This document shows, piece by piece, positions 1 to 11,300 of a stretch of DNA of 64,000 nt. Both the position numbers and the translations under genes were made by a program. Within the stretch, counting starts at the first letter, position 1; every line of letters starts with the position of its first letter. Under the pieces are notes generated by a model. That model did no database searches and was not told the DNA's origin. It was given only the letters and a program-made list of their open reading frames with translations. This DNA is from Lamellibrachia columna (Eukaryota; Annelida; Polychaeta; Sabellida; Siboglinidae), in assembly GCA_963662155.1 (NCBI GenBank), contig OY759265.1, forward strand, positions 60,342,326-60,406,325, written 5' to 3'.

Positions 1-716
1 AATAACCATACACTACCTTACACTGAGAAATGTAAATACCTTGGCCATATTGTAAACAATAATCTTACTGATGATGACGATATTGCCAGGCAGAAAAGAT
101 GTATCTATGCTCAGGCAAATGCTTTAGCCAGAAAATTTTACTTACGCAACAATTCCATTAAAACAACTTTATTTAATTCATACTGTAGTTCAATGTACAC
201 CTCAAGTCTTTGGTGTCATTTTAAAAAACAGAGTCTGAAAGGTATTACTGTCGCTTATAACAACAGTTTTAGAATTATACACAACCTGTCACCCCGCTGT
301 AGTGCAAGCCATATGTTCGCTACTAATTATGTTAAATCCTTTAATGAACGTATTCGCTCATAAATTTTTAGCCTTTTATGCCGGTTGGAAAAATCCAACA
401 ATATACTTTTTGTGAATTATCTTCACACTTTTATTTATTATCAAAGTCCATTGATTAAACATTGGATTGATCAATTGTATGCTTTTAATTCATGATGTTT
501 GTACTTTTATACTATTTTTTATCCTTACTTATCTTATATATATATTTTACTACACGTCATGTATGTATATTTATATATATATTTTTTTTTTCTCACTACA
601 TGTACCTCTATTGTTCAACATGTGTGTATATGTATGTTTTTTTATAACCTGTATGTATTTATAATATTATGGGCTCTTGCCTGAAATAAAACATTATTAT
701 TATTATTATTATTATT
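1..716 (+). mobile_element. 3' end of a non-LTR retrotransposon (LINE), truncated by the window edge
   Basis: A reading frame is open from base 1 to a TAA at 361-363. Its protein (KYLGHIVNN..., then RQKRCIYAQANALARKFYLR) looks like the region after the reverse-transcriptase core of CR1/L2/Jockey-like LINEs. About 320 bp of AT-rich 3' UTR follows, then AATAAA at 685-690 and an (ATT)n tail at 693-716, the usual 3' terminus of such elements. No start codon is seen because the 5' part lies outside the window. Assignment to a LINE is fairly firm; the clade is not. Confidence 0.75.
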
Positions 717-962
717 AAATGAATGCAACGTTTCGACCTGTCTACTTTGGACTTTGTTCATGCACTGATGACCTATGTTGTGGCTCAGATTCTAGTGGAA
801 TAGGAGGCAATCTACATCAAGCAGAGAGGCCCCACCATGAATCAAGACCAGAGATACCACCTACAACCAGATTATTCCGCCAGAATCTGAGCCCCAACAT
901 AGGCCATCAGTGCGTGAACAAGGTCTGCAGTAGACAGGTTGAAATGTCGCATTCGTTTTAAT
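717..962. mobile_element. Foldback / MITE-like element with about 80-bp inverted arms
   Basis: The arms at about 717-796 and 881-962 are near-perfect reverse complements: both carry TCGACCTGTCTACT-like, GCACTGATG-like and GGCTCAGATTCT blocks, with about 85 bp between them. The element abuts the (ATT)n tail of the LINE, so the left boundary is uncertain. The 80-codon open frame across it is a by-product of the palindrome and is not a gene. No coding capacity is seen; it would be mobilised in trans if it is a MITE. Confidence 0.7.
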
Positions 963-1671
963 TATTGCTCCAAAGTAAGTGTAAATTATTACTTTCTAAA
1001 TCTAAGTTCTTTTTGGATTAAGTAAATGTTGTGTATAAATAAAAAGTACCTAGATTTAAATCAAGAAAAACTCAATATTTATTTTTTTAGAAATATTAAA
1101 TTTCGACAGTCATTCCTAATACTCATTAACAAAGACAGAAGAACAAGAGGACACAAAGTAGTGTTAGTGTAGGAATGATGTAGACTGCTCATTCTCACAG
1201 AGAACAATAAATTAACGGAAGGAACAAAATTAATGATCTACTGATTGTGTAAATGCCAGCAGCGTGAATATGTTTAAAAACAAATTGAGAAATATATCTC
1301 AGAAGAGTGAGTTGTATATAGATGAATAAATTGTTGTACTCTTGTTAAAATAATGGCTTCGTTGTCAACTTGGCATCTAGAAATCTTGTGAAAGCTTGCT
1401 AAAGGGCCCTAACAACTACCCACTACCACCCAGAATGTTCACAAAGGGGATGTGTTAGTGCTGTTTCGAATTCCTCATGGGAAATCATGGGCTGGAACTG
1501 TAGACAATGAGAAATCTGTTGACATGAGAAGTGAATTAAAATGTGTAAATATTCACCCACTATCTAAGTAAATAATCACAAAGAGTATTCTGACAAATAT
1601 GTCATTGCCACTTATAGTTCAGTCCTCTCGCTACAATTCCTCTGCTCCAGTTATCAGATGTCATCCCCTTG
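963..1671. other. Unassigned AT-rich DNA
   Basis: No gene, RNA or repeat is recognised. All frames are broken and composition is like the surrounding non-coding DNA. Confidence 0.5.
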
Positions 1672-1853
1672 TCTGGGGTACTGGTACCCTCTTGTCTGGG
1701 GGTACTGGTATCCCTTTGTCTGGGGGTACTGGTACCCTCTTGTCTGGGGGTACTGGTATCCCTTTGTCTGGGGGTACTGGTACCCTCTTGTCTGGGGGTT
1801 ACTGGTATCCCTTTGTCTGGGGGTACTGGTATCCCTTTGTCTGAGGAGTATTG
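1672..1853. repeat. 24-bp minisatellite, about 7.5 copies
   Basis: The unit reads GGTACTGGTACCCTCTTGTC plus GGGG. Two versions (ACCCTCTT and ATCCCTTT) alternate, giving a 48-bp higher-order period over most of the tract. Because 24 is a multiple of three, open frames run through it on both strands; they are not genes. Confidence 0.9.
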
Positions 1854-4800
1854 GTGACTGAACTGATGCAGTCATGTCCAAGTGTGGGCAGACTTGTGTA
1901 TGATGTCATGGGTGCCATGTCCTTATGCCCAAATTTGTTATATTTTAAAAGTGCTTTTTTAATTGAGCACCCGTAACCAGACCATTTCAGTGTTCCATCA
2001 ATCCAAAAATCTGTACCTTTTGAAATCTCACATTAAAAACGTCACTATATGGATACATATATATTAGTCCTTGGGAGTGTAAACGTCCGACAAAGTTAAT
2101 TTAAAATAAATGTGGTACAATTTAACAACATGTTTGTAAGAGATATTTTAGTATGGATGGACTGCTATGTGACTAGTGTGACACATCGGTGACTGTTAAT
2201 CAATACTTATTCATATATTTCACTTTATCAGAAGAAAATGTATGCAACTATTTGTAATAATCATCACAGGAAAGTTATCAAACAGCCCTGCGATGTGTAT
2301 ACATTTAACATGTTGCGCTTTACCATATAGTGACCCTTTTCGAATGATTTTATGTGCTGGCGTCTTTTCACGAAACATGTTTTTGTTGTTCGATAATCGT
2401 TTGCACACAATCAATGAAATAAGTGATTTATAATACTGATCCAGTGCGCAAGATTCTTCAGATTTTTGCTGAAACTAGTATTACAGCATACACAAAATAT
2501 GACACAAAGATTACAATCAAAAACCATTTGTATCAATATACTGACCAAGTCAAGTGCTGGAAAATTCTGGAAACTGGTGAATCCTACTCAGTTGACTATA
2601 CAATGTTAGTCCCTGATATGACAGTCATATGCTCATGCTTTCATATCAATACGGCAAAACTATTCAGTGGCTATACAATCAGTTTTGGTTAAACAACCCA
2701 AACCGCCCTCTGAAATCGAATGGTCGTCCCTAACCTGCATATATCCTACACTCAAAACCCTCAAATAAACGTAAGAATGCTACGTAAGAATTACAGTACA
2801 GCAAATCATTGAATGCAGCGCATAAATCGTTAAATAGCTGATGATGGTCAATGGTGAAGAACATTCTGACATTTGACCAACCTAGACCTAGCTGTGAAAA
2901 CTGGCCGACAGCACAACTGGTTAAGCACTTACCATAAACTGTACAGCTACCCAAGAAGAATGTGGGATTTTGGTGGCAGTGATGTCAGGCAGCTTCTGCC
3001 AACACAGTGTCATCGATACTCACTGTACAACAAATAGCCAGTAATGAGAAATGTAGGTAGCAGGAAGGTTCGAGATTGAGCAAACTGTGGAATGCTGGTT
3101 GACAGAAGAACTGTTCGTGAGGACGTGCATGCCCGCTGACACGCCCAGGCAGCTAGAACTAGTATTTGATGAGAGCAGCGTATCTGCCGTTCATGGATCA
3201 CTTGCTGCAGGGAACAGACACCCGTCTATTAGTAGCTTAGGATTGCTACATGGTCCAGTACCTCACACCACGACACCTGTGACTACCTCGACTGCCACAG
3301 CAGTGGTAATTCAGTGTCATGCGATGTCCCAATAACTGTCTATGTTCACGATGATGACTTCATGAACTTTATGGATGTCCATAATGACAAAACATTGGAT
3401 GAAGAGAATAAGTAGTAGTTGCTACAGGTCTGGATCCGGATGTAGTGCAAAATGGCTATTGGTCCGGCACTTCATGTGCACATGTGCAATGAGAACCTCC
3501 CAGTAAAAAATAGCATCAGCTAAAGTTCCGTCACTGCCAGACAATGTATGAATCAGCTATGCTAGTATATGTCCGGCACTAAAACATTGCAACACTAACT
3601 GCCGCACATCTCATGTAGGCGATAATAAGGCCTATGTCTTGGTCTTTGAAAGGTCGAGGCATATGTTTTTATTGCCATACTAGAACATCATTGTTGTAAA
3701 TCATATATACGTTCAAGCGCAATTATGTATAAAACCATACTCATTGTCAATCATCAAAGTATCCTTTTCAAATAATGATGTATCATTACTTTTTCCAATT
3801 TGAGCATATCGGATAATATTCTGGTGTTTAGCACCTGGTTTATTAATGATTTGTTGACTGTCTGCATGTTTACAATAAGATGCCGCTAGGAACATGTGCA
3901 CACACACTCACTGCATATACAAAGCGGAAAATCTGCAGGACCAATAGCTGTACAGTTGTGCTTACAGGTCCGGAGGCCTAGCCACTTCATTATTTGTATG
4001 TTTTATTTCGTCTTCAAAATGCACCAGATTGCAAATTATTACAAATTTGTTTTCTAAAGTGTACCCCAGACCCACTCTTAGATTTCCACGTGTATTTGTA
4101 CCTATCTACGCCCCTGACCTGTATCCAGTGTATGGGGTGTTTGACTTAATCTGACACAGACGTCATCAGGTAGAACGGATGTGGTTTTTAGAAACATAAT
4201 GTCCTAAATTTTCATATAATTATAAAATCAAAATAATACACTATCCAAAACAAGACATGCCAACAATATTGTTTTCCAAAATGTTTACCTTAACTGACAA
4301 TGAGGCATATTACCTGGAACTGGAGACTCGGACTCAAGTATTGTCAATTGTAGCCATGCGATGTGACCTTTTTGGCCTATTAACTTAAGTTCATACTCAT
4401 CATGTATCGCATAGAGTCTAGACAGTCCCGGTAACGATATTTTATTAGTTTATCGATGCAGTTCGTACGATGCTAGTCGGCATTGTGAGTCAAGCAGTGA
4501 AATGACGGAAAGAATAGTATACTATTTGCTTCATCTTACCTGTCGATGAGTTAAGCCTACGTGCGTTCGACATACAGGCACCGATACAAAAGAAAATTTG
4601 CCTAGTCATTGCCATCATTTAGCTCACCGACACTGTCAAGCCCACTGTTTCGTCGCCTATTTTCGGACTGCCAGCCGGATATTCTGACGCACAGTGTCTC
4701 CCTCTTTTGGATTGTAGAAGAGGAAACCGTGGAAGACGCCGATAATTTTGCAACCTTCCTTTTACTAGCCTATGTTGCTCTGGCCAGAATAAAATATATG

Positions 4801-5088
4801 GAAATATAATGTTAATCAAACACTTTCTCCAATATTTACATACAACCTAACAATATATACTTGTTTACTTGTTCATTAGACATTACTATAACATTTATAC
4901 ACATTTTTCTAGTAAATGTTAGCATTGTTTCTCAAAATACACATCCTTAGATTTTTTTGTACGGCAATTCGGCATTAATTAACTGACATAATTAGGCTAT
5001 ACATACCGAGAAAGCAATGCGTTTTTGTATTACCGTATATGTTGTGCGTGCTAGTGAGTGTTTGTGCGTCTATCTCGATCGACACGGC
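1854..5088. other. Unassigned region upstream of POLE4
   Basis: I see no supported exon, RNA gene or tandem array here. Short open frames (for example 3087-3335 and 4609-4809) match no family I recognise and lack flanking splice or promoter context. A weak inverted similarity around 3430-3480 and 3920-3985, both with a GCTATTGGTCC core, may be a decayed TIR element but is too poor to call. Confidence 0.4.
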
Positions 5089-5152
5089 TTTGTTGACGTT
5101 CATTTACCATACAGTCGCGTTCAACCCACTACGTCATTGTCAATATGGCGGG
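5089..5152 (+). promoter_or_regulatory. POLE4 5' region with a TISU-like start context
   Basis: The sequence before the start is CpG-containing and has two CRE-like half sites (TGACGT at 5094-5099, ACGTCA at 5131-5136). The start codon sits in CAATATGGCGGG (5141-5152), close to the TISU/YY1-type element SAASATGGCGGC known at genes with very short 5' UTRs. No TATA box is evident. If TISU-like, transcription would start only a few tens of bases upstream; that is inference. Confidence 0.4.
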
Positions 5153-5345
5153 AATCGATGAATCGCCCGAAGAAATAATTTCTTCTGTAGACGATATTGT
5201 TGTAGATGACAACACAAATACCGAATCAGAAAAGACAGAGCGAATAGTAAAGCTACCGTTGTCGAGGATCAAACACATGGTGAAACTTGACCCTGACGTT
5301 ACATTAGCCAGTCAAGATGCAGTCCTTATGATCGCCAGGGCTACC
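5145..5345 (+). CDS. POLE4: POLE4 exon 1
   Basis: Codes residues 1-67, from ATG (ATGGCGGG context) to ...MIARAT, followed by the donor GTAAGT in phase 0. It contains the acidic tail and the first half of the histone fold, including the conserved DPDVTLAS segment. Confidence 0.93.
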
Positions 5346-8300
5346 GTAAGTTAGTTTGCCAGCGTTGCCGTTGACCCGCCGTTGTTGACGTACGTGGTGC
5401 ATGTGTTTCGTTGCAGTGCAGAGTACTTTCGTTCCGTGACCCGTTTCATTTTCTTACCATGTTAAGAATAAGAGGTTATAATGTAAACACCTATGTCGAG
5501 GCCCGACGGCTCACACAAGAGTGTTTTGTTTGGTAATCTTTTACTTAGAATAAAAGTTAAATGCATTACCAGACCGAATTACCATAGCCATAGCATAGGC
5601 TATGCGGGCATAAGTCATGGGCATAGGCCATAGCTAGACTAGACTATAGCCATAGACGTCATTACACATAGTCGCAGAGACCATGGTCAGTCATTAGTAT
5701 TGGCGACATGAGTCAAGTTGGCCTTGGGCCCATGTTATCTAATGTTTACAACATGGAATGCCCCCAGTAACCTTTCATCAGCCATATCTGGGCATTGCGG
5801 TGCGTAGTCTGACTACTGCGACTATAACCAATTGTCCCAATGAATAAACTTTCACTATTCCTACTTTTTATTTCACATATATTTGTATTTATTACCAAAA
5901 GAAGTATTTCGCGTCTGCGTGCACAAATGAAGACACGCGCCTATGTGATCACATGACAATATACCTGGAAGAGAGGTGCGACACAGCTTGTTAGACAAAT
6001 AGTCGACCCAACAAAAGACCATCGTCCCAATCTGTACAGGTGACAGTCATGTGGTGACAATCATATTTCAGACTACTACCTACACATGGCACACGGCAGG
6101 ACTTTGAATTTTTATTTTACACATCACATTTTGGTAAGTTATGTATGTTATGTAAAGCTTACAAACAACAATTTCAACTGTGAAACTTGTTAGGTATTTG
6201 TTTTTGTGAATGTAGGAAGGGAAGGGCATACAATGTACAGTAGAACAGGTTTCAGGTGTGATTTGTACAAACGTAATTGCATGCTATGTTGTCGTTGTTG
6301 CTCTCCTTCTTTTCACTAGTCTGGGGTGAGGCTTGCACTGATGCCAGTCGTTGATTTTTTCCCTTTATAACTAGTCCCGTTTTACTACTGTCTCCACCAA
6401 TCATCTTTACTCCCCTCTATCCCTCACCCTCATTCTCCACTCCCCTCTATCCCTCGCCCTCATTCTCCACTCCCCTCTATCCCTCGCCCTCATTCTCCAC
6501 TCCCCTCTATCCCTCGCCCTCATTCTCCACTCCCCTCTATCCCTCGCCCTCATTCTCCACTCCCTCCCACTCCCACTAAATTTCTCTCCACGCAGTCCTC
6601 CAATCTCAGTCTCGGTCTTCCTCTTCTCCTTCTATCCTCCACACCAAGCGCATCTGCCCTCTTCGTCAATTGTACCCCTTCCATTCTTTCCACCTGTCCA
6701 ACCCGCTTTAGCCGGCTCATCTCAAGCTTCCGTGTGAGACTCTCGCCAACTTCCTCCCTCGGCTCCTTCATTCTTTGCTTGTCGATTCTTTTCACTCCCA
6801 CAATTCTTCTCACCCAGTTATTCTCACAAACTGTCTCTCTTGTTGTTTGTCTGCCATCGCCATGGTCTCTAGGCCGTATAGGTAGGCTGGTGTTATGCAT
6901 GAGTTAAGAACCTTTCCTTTTAGCTTTCGACATGTTTTTATCTCCCATCACCCCCATATTTTGGTGTATTGCGACTTCCTATGTAATACCACAACTTAGA
7001 ACTACTAATAGAAAAATATTAGTAATCCTATTCCTGCAATTCCTACATTGTCTATGTACATCCCTCCACAAGAAATAAATAATTTATTTATATATAATAA
7101 TATTATATATGTATATACATTGTATACACATTACACAAGAACATTCTGTCGTCGTCAAACTGTCCTCACTCATCTGTATACACGTGTGTGTCACTACACA
7201 TGTATGTGAATGTTTATTTCTGTTTCGCAGAAATGTCCACCATGCTGCAGCCTGACGAACAAATATTATGGCTGTGTACACACTGCCATAATGTCCTCAT
7301 TACTGGGCAGGCAGCAGGCTGGAGCAGGGAAGACAACCCTGCTGAAACGTGTACATTCCACATGTGTACATATGCCAAGGGTGTAATGTTGCTGACACGG
7401 CATCGACTGGAATTGTGACAACCCAATTCGATGATGACACCATGACCTTCCTAGCATGGGCAGGTGTAAAGGTTTGCATATCTATTAAGTTTGCCACTGT
7501 GTCTCTCTATGTGTGCGTGCGCGCGTCTGTGCGATTGCTTGTGCGTGTTTCATTTCGTTCTTATATTGATACGAAACTGTATTTTTACAATGGTTACTCC
7601 ATTGTAGTTTCATGATTTAGCTGATGACGAATGTTGTATGAAATGATTGCATGGATATTCTTTTTCTATGCTTATGAAATGTTTACATTTTCAGGATGGA
7701 CGATTCTCAACAAAGGAAGTCTGTAATCATGTAAAAGTACAAGCAACTACACATGATCATCAAGGTCTACATCATAGTGGAGTGAGGTAGCGCATTGGTT
7801 AGAACATCTTACCAAGTTACTCTCAATCGAGACAACATGGTTTCGGTAGTTGTAGCATTTCTAAAATACACCGCAACATTTTTGCCTTGGTTCAGACATC
7901 TGCATAAATAAGTGGGGGGGGGCACATTTTATCTTTTTAGCCAAGCGAGCTTGCTGTTTGATCTCAGATGATATGGTTTGCATACAAATGAAAGCCATTG
8001 ACACTGGCTATATCCACATGTTCCCAACAGGTATCTATGAAGACAAGTCACATGACTCATTCCTCCCTATGCACAGATCAGTTTGAGGATCAATCAAGTC
8101 AACTCGATCAACTTTGCCACCACATCCGAGAAAACGACCATTGGGTGGGTTTGGTGGTATACAGCGCGTTCTCTGTGAAAACTTCTGTCAGTTGCTGCCT
8201 GTACCAGACACGCTGCATGACGATCCAGGAGAAAAAGCATTTATTTGTAAATTTGTCCAGTCCATGCACCATTTTGAGATGAAAATTATCAAGCAACAAC

Positions 8301-11300
8301 ACTGGGCGTTCATCCTGGTTCATCCTGGTTCATCCTCGCAACGTGGCAAAAATGGTGGGGACGGTTTACGTAACTACCAAGTTTCCCGTCTGGACAATGC
8401 GGTTTTTTTGTAGTAAATGGTGTTTGCCTCACAACTGTCATCATTGTTATCTTGTATTGTCGTGTTTTTTGTGCAGTTGTTACCCATTTGTTACCATGCA
8501 AGTGATTTGCATGTGCTATGAAGAATGCTGGTGCCTGTACACATGTATCTGAAGTTTAAGTTCAAGATTCAGTCACCATCCGAACGACACATGGAACTAT
8601 TGCCAAAGTACAGGCAATACTGTTCACGAGGTACAACCTCATCAACAAGTACAGGCAAGATTGTCCACAAGGTACAACCTCATGAACAAGTACAGGCAGC
8701 ACTGTTCACGAGGTACAACCTCACCAACAAGTACAGGCAACACTGTTCATGAGGTACAACCTCATCAACAAGTACAGGCAACATGTTCACGAGGTACAAC
8801 CTCACCAACAAGTACAGGCAACACTGTCCACGAGGTACAACCTCACCAACAAGCAGTCTGTAGCCACCTGCAAGCAGATTCCGGCTGTCTACCAAATGTC
8901 AACTAAAATGTTAATTTTGGTTTGTTGTGTTGTTACTAACTTTCTGTAAATATATGACCATTTACATAACAGGTGTGCCTGCATGCATGCGTGTGTGTGC
9001 GTGAGGAGTTAACCATTTCTGCCTGAACTGAAAATAAATATGCCAAATCATAAGTGACTGTAAACTAATACTCGGACGCACTGTAGTGCACACAGAGATT
9101 GTGTTCACCCATGCTCAGCTGGCCATGGCAATAAGCAGGGCAAGCGACCCGAAGGACCTTCAACTGATCGGCTTGTACAAGACAAGCATGTCTGCCGCGC
9201 TCACAAGCCATCAACATGTTTTTTGCTGTAGTAGATGATGCTAGTTGTTGTTGCCAGTGATTGGAGGTGTGCAGGCATATCATGCGTTCATGCAACACGG
9301 TGCAAATGTGCTGACCGTCGTAAAAGACGTAGTTTTGGCAGATCATGCTTCAATAACTGTTTTAACGAAGGTGGAGACACAGATGCTGTGTGTTTAGAAA
9401 GTGCACCAGTTCAAGACCAAGAAAATGCAAGTGCACAGAACAGAAACCTGTCCATGGGTGTACGCCGTTCCTTCCTACATTACCAGAAATAGATATCTCG
9501 CAAGTTTCATTGTTATTCATAAGCTTTACATGAAATACATAATTTACCAAAATGCTGTCTTCCGATGTCTTCATTGATAAAAGAAATAAATAGATAAAAT
9601 ATAAAAATTTAAGTCCTACCGTGTCCCACATGTAGGTATTTTGAAACACGACTGTCACCGCACAACTCGCCTGTGGTAGAAGTTGCCAGGCTGGGGATTA
9701 TGGTCTTTTGTTGCATTGACTATTTGGCTAATGAGGTGTGTCGCACCTCGCTTCCGGTTATATTGTCACATGATCACATATCTGCGTGTCTTCATTTGTG
9801 CGCGCAGTTGTGAAATACCTCTATTGGTAATAAATGCAAATATAATGTGTAACCAGAATTAGGTATAGTGAAAGTTTATTCATTGGGACATTTTGGTTGT
9901 GGTCATAGTACTGGATTACTCCCCACAACGATCAGATACAGATGTTGAAAGGTGACTGGGGCATTCCATGTTGCATACCCTAATGTAGACATTAGATAAC
10001 ACGGGCCCAAATTGACTCATGTCACCCATGGTCATTAGAGACCATCACAGCATTAGCTCTGTGAGTCCATTCCAGATGGATGCACGTTGGGTACCTCGAA
10101 CATTTACCCCTTGTCAACCCATGGCCTCAGAGGCACGTCTAGAAGTAGAATGTTGGTACGGGATCCTGTGTAAAAAATATAGACAATTGTCTGTTTAGAT
10201 GGAAGCATTCGCCATTGCTTTCAAATTTCCAATATATCTGCAGTGACAATGACAGTGACAGTGACAATGACAATGAGTGGTGGTCAGAAAATGCATGAAA
10301 ATAGCAACAAAATGGAAATATAGATGTCTTTCGGGCAAGATGTTCAAAAGGTGCTCATGACTAGATGGCTTATCCTAGGTGATTATGACTAGATGGCTTA
10401 TCCTAGGTGCTTATGACTAAATGGCAGTGCCAGGGCAGGGGAATAAAGATTTCACACAAGATCCAAGTTCCTTTTATGTCGGTTTCAGCCTTCATTAGCT
10501 GGTTACTTTTTGACAGGAGCTGTTTATTCAGGATCTCACAAAGGAAGCATATTCAAGTACGATGCACAGTAAACGGAAAACAGTTCAGAAGAAAGACTTA
10601 GGTACGTATTTAGGAGAGTGGTAGTTTTTCAGGGAGTTTACCTGCATCACATATGGAGTAGTAATCATGATTTTAATGCAAAATATTAGTAACTGATTGT
10701 ATTGCTAATATAATTGTATTTGTAATCAATAATAATATTCGTTATTATTTTTGTTAATTTATTCAACTGCTTTACACTTTCCAATGCTGAAATTTTTTTT
10801 TTTTTTAAAAGGTTTCCTCAGTTAAATTTTTTTCGCTCGTGTTTCGCTCATCATTTCAGAAACATTTTGTATCAAATCAAACCGATCTGGCATCCACTAC
10901 AACATGCTAGCTCTAGCATCCACTACGACATGCTAGCTCTAGTATCCACAAATTGCTAGCTCTGCTATCCACTACAACTTGCTAGCTCTAGTATCCACTA
11001 CAACTTGCTAGCTCTAGTATCCATTACAACAGGTTAGCTCTAGTATCCATTACGACATGCTAACTCTAGTATCCACTACAACAGGCTAGCTCTGGTATCC
11101 ACTACAACATGCTAGCTCTGGTATCCACTACAACTAGCTAGCTCTAGTATCCACTACAGCAGGCTAGCCCTAGCATCCACTACAACATGTTAGCTCTGGT
11201 ATCCACTACAACTTGCTAGCTCTAGTATCCACTACAGCAGGCTAGCCCTAGCATCCACTACAACATGTTAGCTCTGGTATCCACTACAACTTGCTAGCTC

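Larger units (their letters stand above)
5690..10035 (+). mobile_element. 4.3-kb element with about 430-bp terminal inverted repeats, inserted in POLE4 intron 1
   Basis: The left arm (about 5690-6120) and right arm (about 9594-10035) are diverged reverse complements. Shared blocks, in order, include GACATGAGTCAA, GGAATGCCCC, CCCAATGAATAAACTTTCAC, GCACAAATGAAGACACGC, GAGGTGCGACACA and CAACAAAAGACCAT. Similarity stops at about 5690 and 10035; I could not fix the exact ends or a target duplication. Inside are a broken PIF1-type helicase gene with introns, a reversed LINE fragment, two small arrays and a Cys-rich frame. The combination of long TIRs with a PIF1 helicase does not match a superfamily I can name with confidence. 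Confidence 0.8.

Noticed and set aside
3420..3985. Possible MITE with TCCGGA/GCTATTGGTCC ends
   Set aside because: Only about 14 bp match well in inverted orientation, with gaps and no target duplication.
4609..4809. 66-codon frames on both strands upstream of POLE4
   Set aside because: No family resemblance or conserved motif; length is within chance expectation.
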